A DNA stretch of 64,000 bases. It comes from Eucalyptus grandis (taxonomy: Eukaryota > Streptophyta > Magnoliopsida > Myrtales > Myrtaceae). Numbering within the stretch: position 1 is the first letter of the stretch; the number at the start of each line of letters is the position of its first letter. Below, one piece after another: positions 50,293-61,908 of this stretch. The notes under the pieces were generated by a model. It had not been told where the DNA came from and ran no database searches. It saw only the letters and a list, made by a program, of their open reading frames with translations. The position numbers and the translations under genes are program-made. The stretch covers positions 1,614,461-1,678,460 of the forward strand of contig NC_052618.1 of NCBI RefSeq assembly GCF_016545825.1. The letters run 5' to 3'.

Positions 50293-51623
50293 CATCGCAT
50301 CACAATGAAATCCCATTAATGAAGAGCCAAAAGCAGAGATGAAAAGGCAAATACTTGGACGCACGTTAACCTCGATGGCCCCATTCATTTCTAAGTGGTC
50401 AGGTGTTGAAGACTCGTTGATATCCTGCCAGAAACGACAAAATCGATCAAAAATGAAAAATGAACTAACCCATCTCGATTCACTTCTCCAGCAATCGGAA
50501 GGAGCAAGCTCGAGGTGTGGCGTAAGGAGGAAGGACAAAAAGGAGAGAGAAAGTAGACTAGGTGAATCCCTCCTTAGTCGCAAAAAAAATTCTCCTCCTT
50601 ACTTCTCTTGTGTCTTCGAACATCCTAATTTGAGAGAGAAAATAAAAACGGTTAAGAGAGAAGGGTAAATGAGGGAATGGGAAGAGAGAATTCGGAGGAG
50701 ATCCGAAACAATCTTTTGTGAAACTTCCACTGGCTCGTCCTCCCCTCCCCTTCAATGGATCCGTCCTCACCGCTAATTCTCACCCCCGACTGCCTAGCGA
50801 TCGTCTAAGAGAGGCTCAACCCAACAAACTAGCGACTCGAAAAGTGGAATATAAATTGCACAATTAAATGGGAGAGATGCTAAGCACATAGCAATTGGTA
50901 GGAGGATTTTCTTGGTGAGAAATTTCGTCCAAATCTTGGTATGTAAATATCTAATAATTGTTATGTGCTCAACATTTCTCCCATTTAATTGTGCAATTTA
51001 TTTCTCCCGTTTAATTGTGCAATTTATATCCCACTTTTTTGAGTCGCTAGTTTGCTAGGTTGAGTCTCTCTTAGACGATTGCTAGGCAATCAGGGCAGAG
51101 AATTAGTAATGAGGATGGAATCCGCCGAAGGGAAGGGAAGGACGGGCCAACGGAAGTTTCACAATGTTTCGGATCTCCTCCAAATTCTCTCATCCCATTC
51201 CCTCATTTACCTCTCTCTTAACTGTTTTTATTTTCTCTCCAAATCAAGATGTTCGGAGACAGAAGCGAGGAGGAGAATTTTTTTTTTTTTTTGCGACCGA
51301 GGAGGATTCACTGAGTCTACTTTCTCTCTCCCTTTTCTCCTTCTCGAACTTGCCCCTTCTGATTGCTGGAGAAACAAATCGAGATGAGTTAATTTATTTT
51401 TCCCTTTTGATCGAATTCGTCGTTTCTGATAGGACATCAGCAAGTCTTCAGCACCTACCACTTAGAAATGAATAGGGCCATGTTAACGCGCATCCATGTA
51501 TTTTACCTTTTCATATCTACTTTTGGCTCTTCATTGATGGATTTCATTATGATGCGATCCATGTATTTTACCTTTTCATATCTACTTTTGGCTCTTCATT
51601 GATGATTTCATTATGATGCGATG
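50293..51623. repeat. Large foldback (about 0.6-kb arms, 52-bp loop)
   Basis: Left arm 50293-50900 is the reverse complement of right arm 50953-51623, with moderate divergence. Landmarks in both are AATTGCACAATTAAATGGGA, ACGGTTAAGAGAG-like, and CAGCAATC[GA]GAAGG strings. The right arm has two extra internal duplications: TTTAATTGTGCAATTTAT near 50980-51027, and a 66-bp tandem repeat at 51492-51622. The mirrored frames (50239-50583 minus and parts of 51079-51475 plus) resemble a gene leader and first exon, but no family is recognised. An imperfect direct repeat, about AAACTAATGCCC..TCTAAACT, lies outside it at 50155 and 51628. Confidence 0.85.
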
Positions 51624-52554
51624 ACAGAAACTAATGCCCTTCAAAATCTAAACTATTGCCCACTTACACCAATCCTCTTTTCTTATCTAATTTTTTCCTC
51701 CTTTTTTCTTTCTGTCACTCCTCTTTTTTTAATTTTCTTTTCCTATTTTCCATTATTCCTTATTTTCTCTTCCCTTGCGCTGTCCATCGTCTTCTTCCCG
51801 AGAACGACTTCTTCCCTGCGAAGCCCCTCTTCAACCGAATCCCACCATTTTCTCATGAGCCCTTGCCGGCGCTCAGGCCACTGCCGAGCCACCACCTGGC
51901 GTCGATTGTTTTGCACGACAGCGCTAGTCACCGCCGGCCAATCACTCGGTCGCCGGCCGTGCCTTGCCAGCCATAACCGAACCTCACTGGCGACTTCAAT
52001 GTCGCCGAAACACGTGATACAAAACGGCATCCATTCCAACAGAACGAGCACACAAATGAGTGGACAGGAAACTAACCATGGCGGTCTCCAACCGCGGGCT
52101 TCTCTGGCTTAAGGAATGGCATCTCCGGCGGCGAGGCAGTCACGGCCAACTCGAACGATGAGGAATATGCCACCAAAAAAATCAAAGAAAATGCCGATTC
52201 AGTCTCAGTTTAGTGACTCAACCCGACCCAATTAATCAGACTTTCAGAAACCAAAGCATTCATAACGGACAATGAACGATGAGAAACCGCAAAAGCCTCG
52301 CCTTTTTCTCCACGGCAATCCCACCCAGAATCCCAAAAAACTCAAGACTTTTCAATATTCCCGCACGGACAAGACAGACAGAGACACCCATATTCAAGAA
52401 AAAGCGTCCGCGCATACAGAGACGGTACCTTGTCCAGACGATGACGACCCAACCGGGCCGCGAGAGACGAGGGCGTGATGATGGTGGCGGCGGCCGTCGC
52501 CGTTCAACCGTGGGCATCGCCGGCAGTGCTCGCTTTCTCGTCACTCGCTCTGCG

Positions 52555-52593
<39 letters not shown>

Positions 52594-53204
52594 CCTGAGG
52601 GGCGACTGTCCTCTGCTTTTTAGATCAGGAAAAAAAAGGGAAAAAGCTTAATGACTGCACCGTTACGCTTCCTGTAGGTTATCATTATAGATTAGGAAGT
52701 TATTTTCGAATTCAATATCCATAACCGTATGTGATAACTGCTTTTAGTGGGATATAAAAGCTCACTTTATCATCTTTGTAACGCACACTCACACAAATTA
52801 ATGATAGCACGTTTTTTTTCTCTAATTTCCTCACAAATTTACATTACTTGCAACCTTTCAAATCTGGTAATTGCACGTCTATTTTTCCTTTTGACATATC
52901 GTCCCATTTATATTCCAATCCAAAATTAGCAAAGGACCCTTTAACAATTTTGTTTATTCAATTTGATCATCTCCTTTTGAATAAAAAAAGATCATAAATT
53001 TTGATACATTAGTAACAAATCAATGGTAAAATTCTAAATTGGTATTACATAACATTTTACTATGTAATTTGATGGTAATATTTAATGAAAATTAATATAA
53101 AATAAATTTATAATAAGTGTAATAGTTTTAACCCTAGATAAATACGTTATATTGAATCACTGGACAGACGAAGAAGAGGAAGGAAGAAGGAGAAGAATAA
53201 GGGA
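51624..53204. other. No gene recognised; GC-rich block and (GA)n
   Basis: 51780-52120 and 52270-52560 are relatively GC-rich. The latter, read on the minus strand, looks like a leader with a CT repeat (GA run at 52558-52589 on +), an ATG frame (MTRKRALPAMPTVERRRPPP) and a possible donor CAAG|GTACCG near 52430. It could be the first exon of an unidentified minus-strand gene or a captured fragment. 52640-53150 is AT-rich and empty. Confidence 0.4.
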
Positions 53205-54987
53205 ATGAGCGTGTTCGGAGGAGATAGCTGGGCAAGAGAAGCCCAGCACCGGAAGAGAAGAGTCGACGATCTGGCCGTGGAAGGCCTCGACGCCTCCTCC
53301 TACAAGAAGCTCTCCTCCGGCAAGTTCGCCTGCCTCGTCTGCCCTGGCGCCCCCGTCCTCGATTCTGCTCTCATGCTCTCCGTGCGTCTCCAGTCTCTGC
53401 TTACGCCAACTTCTATCGCTCAATCAATTTTTATCTTGTGGGTCTGTCTTGTCTTGAATGGCTGTCTATTTGATGAGTGGCTGGAGGATTGTAGCGATTC
53501 TGCTAGATAATTTGCTTGTGGTTCTGTTTTGTCTTGATTGGTTTTCGGTTTGATGAGTAGCTGGAGGATTTTAGCGTTCTTGCTAGATAGATGAGACAAG
53601 TTATGGGTCTGACGGGCCATTTGATCCCGATAAATCTAGTTGTCGGAATGGGAAAATGTGTGATCAATGTCTTTTCCGTCCAGTCCCCAGAATTTCGGGG
53701 TTGGCCTCGGCTGGCAAACGACCATCGAGTTGCGATTTTGAATCTGACCAAGTGTGTTTTCGGGCGTCCTCTCGGCCGACTGTCTTGTGGATCTGCTTTA
53801 TTGACTACCGTGCACTGAAATGTCGCATTTCTAACACGATGGTGTTGGTGGTTTGATTTGGTTGGAGAACTGTGCCATGGCAATGGCAGGTACTAACTAA
53901 ATTGCTTGTCCTGCTTGTGATGTTTTTTTTTTTTTTTTTTGGTGAAAATCCTGCTTGTGATGTTTTTTTTTTCCTGCTATGTCATGTCGGTTGCGCATGA
54001 GACAATGTGGATTTTCCATGCCTTATCTGCAAATGATGAGTTGCTTTGTTTCGTGGTGATTCAACTCGTTTATGCTTCGCTATAAGAAAGACATTAGAAT
54101 GAGAAAACTTGGATTTTAAAGAATTGAAATACATTTAAGTGGAGGTTTGCTGGATGTTTGAGAAGCCGATGTTATTTGGGGCACGTGATCATTCATATGG
54201 TCACTACATGTATGGATCATTGTAGTTTTCTGCTGCACAGATTGTCTTGTGAATGTAGATCGTTTAGATATTTATTAGTTTTGCATGTTGATATTCTTTT
54301 ATTATGCAGATGCATTGCAAGGGGTCACACCACCGTGTTGCATTGTCGAGATTGAAGGAGAGAGAATTGAAAAAGAAGGATGAGATCGACAAGAGAATAG
54401 CCTTGTCTGATTGTACTGTTAATACTGGCACTAGTACTTCTATTTTAAACAGTATAAAAAGTAGACCCTTGATTGAGCAAACAAGGAAGGCCGTTTCTGA
54501 AGTACTTGATAAGGGAAACACTAGACAAGACGTCCATAACAATGGTCATAGTGGAAAAATATGTGGGAATCTCCATGGTAATGAAACCTCACATGTGAGC
54601 GAAAGCTTCTGTTTCGCTGCAAAAGAAGCAGCTGAAGAGGTGGTTGTACAGCAACAACTTAGTATGAGAGAGCACCGTGAAAGAGAGCTCAAGTTTACTT
54701 CTGCAGGTTGGAAGCGCGACTGCAATGGCAGATGGTTCAAGGATGAAAATGTGAGTTCTTTCAGCAATTTGAATTACATTATATTATTTTGTAAGGCATC
54801 ACGCAGTTGTAATTTGTAATATTTACAATAAGGACGACTGAAATCTGGCTCTCTACTATTCAGTAAATGCCAGTTGTGCAGATGTGATATCTGTATTTTA
54901 TCTTAGGCATTGATTGTGGCAACTTTATGGCATTTGCAGGTTGAATTCGATTCAGACGAAGAAGATCCAAATATTTGTCTTGGATAA
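53205..54987 (+). CDS. SCNM1: SCNM1-like zinc-finger protein (minor-spliceosome factor)
   Basis: Three exons, 53205-53381, 54310-54750 and 54940-54987, give 666 nt or 221 residues. All junctions are GT-AG and in phase 0. Residues about 40-68 form a U1-type C2H2 finger across the first junction: FACLVCPGAPVLDSALMLS then MHCKGSHHR. The middle is charged and helical-looking (RLKERELKKKDEIDKRIALSD). The C-terminus KFTSAGWKRDCNGRWFKDEN then VEFDSDEEDPN is the hallmark shared with human sodium channel modifier 1, whose ending has the same GRWVKDENVEFDSDEE pattern. In animals SCNM1 acts in the nucleus in U12-type intron splicing; the plant role is inferred from this similarity. Nothing in the gene is broken. 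Confidence 0.88.
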
Positions 54988-57238
54988 CACGTAGATCTTA
55001 CACCATTTATTTCAAGCAATTGATAGCAGAGAACTATTAAGACTAATGAGAGGTGTTCATGTGAAAGTTTGATGTCTTGACCTGCCAGGCTGATCTCTCA
55101 TAATACCAATCAAATATTACTGCAAATTTCCATCCACAGATCTTAAATACTTAAAGAAATGTTTTTTGAGAGAATATTAGCTTTTGCTCTGGGTGTTTGA
55201 TGAATTAGTAATTTCTTTTTTAGTGAGTCACTAATTCCATTTTTCATCATCGTTTGAGTGTTTGTTGATTATGATGGTAGTTTGTCTTTTAATTGTGTTT
55301 ATGTAATTGTTTACCTTTATCCATTGCTTCGAGACGCCCATGGAGACTTTGGGGGCCTACTAGCTTGTCGATGACGAGACCACGAGCTGTTCATTTTTCT
55401 TCTTGAACATACATTGTCTCTCTAAATTTGCACATTGCTGCTAGGTAATATTAAAATATAATAAGTGTGCCATGCACAATGTGCATATTCCTACGCCAAC
55501 ATAAAAATCTAAATTTCGATTAAAAAAGCATCACCACCCAATTAACATAAGTACTAATAAGTCATAATTGCTTTTTATAATTAGATCATTCTCGAAGATG
55601 ATCGCAATTTAGAATGCGATAGTCTGCGAAAACATGACAATACAAGCGCTCGGACTATCCTTTTGGCTTTGTGAAATAATCAATTACGAGGATGTCCTTT
55701 ATGCTGCATGAGGAGAAAAACCAACTCCTGTAACTTGATGCCGTTACCCTTAACAGGATCCTCTAAAACGTAACAAGATTTAGCCATTCCCCAAGATTTT
55801 GAGGATTCATTTCTTACGATCTATGAGATATAACCCAAGCATGTCTAGATGTGAGTAATTTTTCTCCTGGCTAGACTCGATTCAAATCATCTGTGAACTA
55901 CTTATCATTCGAGAAGAAGTATTTACCATCACGAAGGGCATGCGCACAAGGGGTCATCTCCTTGTCTTTGTCCTCTCATTACACGATCAAATTTAACAGC
56001 TTCACGTGAAACCATACAAGATAAGAATCTTTGATTTCGAGACATGGTCGAAACTTGACGTAAATCCTGCTACACAGATTGCTCCTCAACCAGAGGAAAT
56101 TTAAAATGAAAAATTATAATATTAAAATAGAGACGATCCGATAAAATACCATATTAAACCAAACGTAACATCATTCTCATTAAGAGAATACACCCTCACT
56201 CAATAGTCCCGAAGCATGCTGATGAGAACAACTGGATAGGAGGATATAAGCACATAGGAAAATACCAGAAAGATTGAATGAATCCCAACGAAGGATGGTC
56301 AGACCCAAACTGATGATGAGAGGCACTCTGTTGCACTAGTATGAGCTATCCATCCACAAAGCCTGGCCTGACTAGTTGCTTGAACGCCATGCTGCACTAG
56401 TGACGATCCACATAGTATCCAAAGGTAAAACTGAGCCACCCATGTGGCAGAGATGGATCTGTTCATTCTGAGCAATAAAGGTAATCAGAGCCACCTCTTA
56501 CATCCTCTGCATATGCATAGCCTCAAGCAAAGCATGGGGAAAACAACAAATTAGCACATTATTCTTGCATGGAACAAATCTGAAGCATCACTATTTTGGT
56601 GGATTATTCTCTCCCATTGTCCTACAGTACAAAGCACCCTTTTCATGGGCATTTCGGGATAGAAGCTACGAAGAAATATTGGTTGGAGATAATTTGACAG
56701 TCAGAATATTTTGTCAAAATTTTAGCTCTCTCTCATTGAAGCAAAGCACCCTTCACCAGCCTGCTCACATGAAACTGCTTGCTGCTGCAAGGTCGGCACA
56801 ATCCCTAATGAAAAGGCAGGTAAATGAGTTCAAAGAGAATGTAAAGAAGGAGTGCTTAGAGATTGTTCAGATGGAATGGATGCATGATGCTCTATCGACA
56901 CCTTCACATAATAGGCAGATGACATTGCATAAATTGCTATTCAGTGGAGACAACCTGCAATAAATTATTCTAAATCTCAACAGACAGAATGTGGAAGTAA
57001 AGCAATCTGCTGCAACCAGAATAGCTTGGCATGTTGAGGGAGGGCTTGTGAGCTGTTGAAAGAACATCATCTGGTCTTGCTGGAAATAGTTCCAGGATAA
57101 TGTCAAAATTCCTCCTGAGTTCCATGGGCATTTAACTAGGAGACGGCAATTGTGGTGGGATGCAAGGGAGAAAGCATCTGAAATAATCAGAATTTGCATG
57201 TCTATACTGGAATTGGAAGCAAACTAATCCAGGTTAAC
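54988..57238. other. Intergenic; inverted copy of the transporter-array 3' block
   Basis: 55450-55580, in reverse complement, matches the block after both transporter relics (for example 28765-28870), sharing GACTTATTAGTACTTATGT, GCTTTTTTAATCGAAATTTA and GGAATATGCACAT. It is thus a dispersed repeat, not part of the gene. 56500-57238 reads, on the minus strand, like the 3' flank of the helicase relic. The + frame at 56565-56963 has no recognisable domain. Confidence 0.5.
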
Positions 57239-58664
57239 TTACAAAGATAACAGTTTCGCGACTGACTGCGGTCTCTCATAGCCATCCTCCTTTTGTTCAG
57301 GCTTCTCTTTAGGCTTTCATTTTCCTGCCTGCCTTGATTCTGGTTTCCAGTTAGCGACTTTCAAAGAATGACCCAATAACTCAGCAATGCCTGTCGCCAT
57401 AGCTTCTGCCTTCTTAATATATGGAAAAGTTTACTCCTCAAAGAAGTGAGACAACCACAGATACATAGACAGCACCTGATGTTTGGTCTCCAGATCCAAA
57501 AGCTCAGCATCATTTCGAGCAGAGCCCTTAGGCAGGCCCACTGCTATATTAATTGGATTACAATTGGTGCAAAACAAAAGTTTTGACTGTAAGCTGTGGC
57601 AAACCTCAGAAGATGATACATTGATTTTGGGTCTCTGACATTAATTGGTGCAAAACAAATTTTGAAGCGATCTTCAAGAGATAGCCCAAGGACCTTCTCC
57701 AACATGTCTACCACCCTCTTAATATGGTCGTGCCGACACAAGAAGTATGAGCCAACAAGACGGCAATTTTCACCAAATTTCTAGAGTAGCTTGCAGAACG
57801 TAACATTGGGAAGTTGGAAAGCAAAGAGCTCAACCTGCTCAAAGAAAGGAAAGAGACCCACCTTCTTAACTTCTTCAAATGGCTGCTTCAAACACTCAAT
57901 GAGATACTCTAAATCATTAAGCTCAAAGGTAGTTGTAAGCCCATCAGGATATCAGCTTCCTCTTCTACCAGCTCTTCCAGCAATCTGCTTCACCTGTGAA
58001 GCGGGAACTGGCACCATCTTATCACCGTTGTACTTCGAGAGAGTGGAAAACACAACCCTTCTGATATTCAGATTGAGACCCATCCCCACTGCATCACTTG
58101 CAACCAAGACATCATTCTCATTGTCTTGATCATTAAACAAGTTAGCTTGCTGTCTTTGAGTCTCAGGTGGCAAGGCACCGTATATAGCACAGCAGCGGTG
58201 ATTGGTGTGCTTCTCAATTGCCAATTTAACCTCACATATTTCTCTCAAAGAAAAGGCAACTACACAATCACCGGATCGAACATTGCGAAGATGCCCGAGC
58301 AGCGTCTTGGCTTCAACAACCAGTGGCTTGAATCTGTCGTAGTGGCATTCGTGCAACTCATCCCCAGTATCAGAACAGATTTTCCTCACCATATTCAGAA
58401 CACTTGGATCCCCACAAACATGTATCTCATCGACCTTAAGTCCTAGCAATGCTCTCGTCCATGCATAGCCTCTGTATGGGTCTGCCATCATCTGGATCTC
58501 ATAAATTATGGCCACATCACATAAGTGATCGGTCAACGCCATTTCCACAGTACAAGCAACATGGTTCGAGAAAGGGACATTCTTCTTTTCCTGCTTAGTG
58601 TGAAGACTAAACTCCCAAAGCACTCACCCTGTCAACCACTTCCTTAGCCAATAACCTAAGCGGA
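57239..58664 (-). pseudogene. SUV3: SUV3-like DExH-box RNA helicase (mitochondrial type), broken
   Basis: The reading starts at 58664 after a TTGTAG acceptor: [18 protein letters not shown], then after a frameshift [20 protein letters not shown]. It has helicase motif II as [15 protein letters not shown], then [12 protein letters not shown] (motif IV region), [15 protein letters not shown] (motif V) and [10 protein letters not shown] (motif VI). It continues through [17 protein letters not shown], the SUV3 C-terminal [20 protein letters not shown], and [24 protein letters not shown]3 unwinds RNA with the mitochondrial degradosome. Here the Walker-B Asp of DEIQ is Tyr, stops follow RRGS, TFCKLL, FFEE and QAGK, and there is a frameshift with a small inserted repeat near 57570. 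N-terminal exons with the P-loop are missing. Confidence 0.9.
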
Positions 58665-59429
58665 CTACAATAAGATTGTTTAAATGAAGAAACTAACAAA
58701 AATATTGCATGTTACTTTACTTGTAGGATTAGACAATGTGTAAAATTTAGGGGCTTGGGCCCCTTTTGTTATAAAAAGAAAAGGGTGCTCCAGTAAGCTA
58801 AAAATACAGTTCATGGGCAGCGACGGCTATTAAAATTTTGAAGTCCAAGGATGTTTCTTATATCTGTGAAAAAAACCTCAAGCTCCTGAGCTTGAAGCAC
58901 GACTTTCAAATGCAGTTATGGCTGCCATCTTCAATCGTGAATCCTTCCCATTAGGCGGCTCTTCCTACATAGAAATTGTTGCCAAATGATGAAATGTCAT
59001 GAAATATCAGTGAGATAATGCATGCCGACGTACAGAAGAACGTTATGGCAAAGACGCAACTCTATTATGTCCTGAGACATTCTAAAACATTAGAGTAAAA
59101 TCTCTTAATGTTTTGGGAACAACTGTTTCGAGAGCAGACATTTGCCTGTACTTGAGAAACTTTTGCATTAGTATAGAGGTGATGCATGAATATGTCACAC
59201 CCATGTTTTAGTGACTGATTGTTGACTGGTGGTGATCGAGGGTACGGAGGAAAAGGAGGAAAAAACAACGATCAGCCATGTTGGGCCGAGCGGTGCAGAG
59301 GAACTTTATTTGCAGGTTAATGAACCTTTTAAATGCAGTCGGTATAAGAATACAGAGCCATATATCCCATCACATGCTTGTATATAATTTCTATTGCTAA
59401 AATAGGTGCAAGAATCCTCCAAAATGAAG
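58665..59429. other. No gene recognised
   Basis: The first part, on the minus strand, looks like the intron preceding the helicase exon. No upstream helicase exon (P-loop GPTNSGKT-type) was found. Confidence 0.5.
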
Positions 59430-59888
59430 CAGGAATTTCGATCAGCTATTCACAATTGACAATAACTCGCTCAGTACTGTAATGAAGAACTCTCCTACCA
59501 AAAAATAATAACTAAGTTAGCTAGTGTTACCTCAATCTACAATCTCGAAGCATGTTTACAACGGCAAAAATAAACTAGCAATCCAAATGACTGCACACTA
59601 ATGCTGTGTCGATATTTGGTTTTGTACACTGAAAATATATGCATCAGAAGCAGTCCTAGTTCTGAAGCTAACATCAGAATGACGAGAATTTTGTATAGCT
59701 AGCTGCTGCTACCTCATTCATAAACATTTGAAGGGTGATACCAGATATACGATTTGAAAGAATATCATATTTCATTCAGATATGTGTTAACTTTCCAATT
59801 TTCTCTTCATTAAAGCTGGCCCCTGCAGCTTTTAACTTGTTCTACCAAATCTATAAAATGAAAGGGAAAGAAAACGACAGGCATCATC

Positions 59889-60559
59889 TCAACAGAACAA
59901 TGCTCTCCACTGATAATTACTCTTACCTTTAGTCCCTGTCAGATGATTGCAACAGATTTCATCAAGTGATGGACTCTTGAGATTTGGACAATCGATAATG
60001 CTCATTCGTTCCAAGTTTGGTGCAATGCGTAAGCCACTGGAAATGCTAATGAGCTCTGGCAATGAGAATAGGGAAATCCTTTTCATGTTGGCGAGAAAGT
60101 AAGTACTGTCGTCAATAGGAGTATCTTCACGCGTCACTAAACTTAGACATGTGGGGTCTTCGACTTTGAGCTCTTCTAAGCTATTAAGGTTTTTTTAGTA
60201 GGTCAGGTGTAAATATGGTAGTCAACTGAGGGCATGTGACTAAGGCCAAGCATTTAAGATGAGACAAGGATCTCGACGCGGCAGCCCCTCATAAATGCAC
60301 CTCAAACTCTTCATATGATATACATAGAGATATTCAAGTGACTTGAGAAACCTCTGATACAATTTCACTTCTTTCAGCTTCATCGTACATGTCAGTTCCA
60401 TCAATAATAACCCGAATCTCATTACACTCCCCAATTATGCAGCATTTCGGTTGCTCCATGCCGCAATCCCAAAATCGATAACTTACCGACATCCATATGG
60501 CGGTCTAAGAAAAATGCAGTAACATGCCGCCGAAGGATCTTCTCGGATATCTATAGGCA
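59889..60559 (-). pseudogene. NLR (CC-NBS-LRR, At4g27190-like) C-terminal LRR fragment, left arm
   Basis: Pieces on the minus strand: SLEYLYVYHMKSLRCIYEG (60275-60345), then LFSLPELISISSGLRIAPNL and RMSIIDCPNLKSPSLDEIC, ending at a stop at 59889. These are C-terminal leucine-rich repeats typical of RPS2/At4g27190-like intracellular immune receptors. Stops and frameshifts separate the pieces (for example after the EGLPRR region). There is no NB-ARC domain. Confidence 0.82.
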
Positions 60560-61447
60560 CACACTTTCCACATGTGGGAGATCTAAGAAAATTCAAATGT
60601 TTTGATACGTCAAAGGTGTCTAGATCGTTGTCACATTTCAAATTCATTGTTGGCAGTCATGATGAACGCATCATGTCTTGTCTCCCGGTGGATCTTGAGT
60701 TTGAAATAGAACGCTGGATAGATCCCTGAAATATGTAAATGGTGTCGGGATGCCTATAGATATCCAGAAGATCCTTCGGCGGCATGTTACTGCATTTTTC
60801 TTAGACCGCCATATGGATGTCAGTAAGTTATCTGATTTTGGGATTGCGAACATGGAGCAACTGAAATGCTGCATAATTGGGGAGTGTAATGAGATTCGGG
60901 TTATTATTGATAGAACTGACATGTACGATGAAGCTGAAAGAAGTGAAATTGTATCAGAAACATGGGAGGATGACACGAGGTTTCTCAAGTCACTTGAATA
61001 TCTCTATGTATATCATATGAAAAGTTTGAGGTGCATTTATGAGGGGCTGCCGCATCGAGGATCCTTGTCTCATCTTAAATGCTTGGCCTTAGTCACATGC
61101 CCTCAGCTGACTACCATATTTACACCTGATCTACTGAAAAACCTTGATAGCTTAGAAGAGTTCAAAGTCAAAGACTGCCCACATGTCTCAAGTTTAGTGA
61201 CATGTGAAGATACTCCAATTGACGACAATGCATTTACTTTTCGCCAACATGAAAAAGATATCCCTATTCTCATTGCCAGAGCTCATTAGCATTTCCAAAG
61301 GGCTTACGCATTGCACCAAACTTGGAACGAATGAGCATTATCGATTGTCCAAATCTCAAGAGTCCATCACCTAATGAAATCTGTTGCAATCATCTGACAG
61401 GGACTAAAGGTGGGAGTAATTATCAGCAAAGAGCATTGTTCTGTTGA
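60560..61447 (+). pseudogene. NLR (CC-NBS-LRR, At4g27190-like) C-terminal LRR fragment, right arm
   Basis: Starts in the spacer with LSHFKFIVGSHDERIMSCLP and a stop near 60726. It continues from 60750 with a 179-codon frame: KILRRHVTAFFLDRHMDVSK, then MEQLKCCIIGECNEIRVIID, SLEYLYVYHMKSLRCIYEGL, LTTIFTPDLLKNLDSLEEF and KDCPHVSSLVTCEDTPID. A frameshift near 61237 ends it at 61289. In the next frame the LRR carries on as FSLPELISISKGLRIAPNL-like sequence (with a stop/shift) to TGA at 61445. It is the longer and better-kept of the two copies. NB-ARC and coiled-coil parts are missing, so it is a 3' gene fragment. Confidence 0.85.
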
Positions 61448-61908
61448 GATGATGCCTGTCGTTTTCTTTCCCTTTCATTTTATATATTTGGTTGAACAAG
61501 TTAAAAGCTGCAGGGCTAGAATGAAGAGAAAATTGGAAAGTTAACACATATCTGAATAAAATCTGATCTTCTTTCAAATCGTATATCTGGTATTACCCTT
61601 CAAATGTTTATGAATGAGGCAGCGGCAGCTAACTATACAAAATTCTCGTCGTTCGATGTTAGCTTCGTAACTAGGACTGCTTCTGATGCATATATTTTCA
61701 GTGTACAAAACCTCATATCGGCACAAAGATTAGTGTGCAGTCATTTGGATTGCTAGTCTATTTTTGCCGCCGTAATCGTGCTTCAAGGTTGTAGATTGAG
61801 GTAACATTAGCTAACTTAGTTATTATTTTTTGGTAGGAGAGTTCTCCATTACAGTACTGAGGGAGTTATTATCAATGTCAATTGTGAATAGCTGATCGAA
61901 ATTCCTGT

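Larger units (their letters stand above)
59430..61908. repeat. Inverted repeat of NLR 3' region (about 1.13-kb arms)
   Basis: Left arm 59430-60559 and right arm 60751-61908 are reverse complements with high similarity over their whole length: coding LRR sequence nearest the centre and 3' flank outward to the shared AGGAATTTCGATCAGCTATT. The 191-bp spacer (60560-60750) is itself NLR coding sequence belonging to the right-hand copy. So the left arm is an inverted duplicate of the end of the right-hand gene. Read-through transcription in either direction would give a long hairpin RNA. Confidence 0.9.

Noticed and set aside
53591..53883. Frames on both strands between SCNM1 exons 1 and 2
   Set aside because: They fall in intron 1 and have no domain.
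56565..56963. 132-codon plus-strand frame
   Set aside because: No domain recognised and it lies antisense to the 3' flank of the helicase relic.
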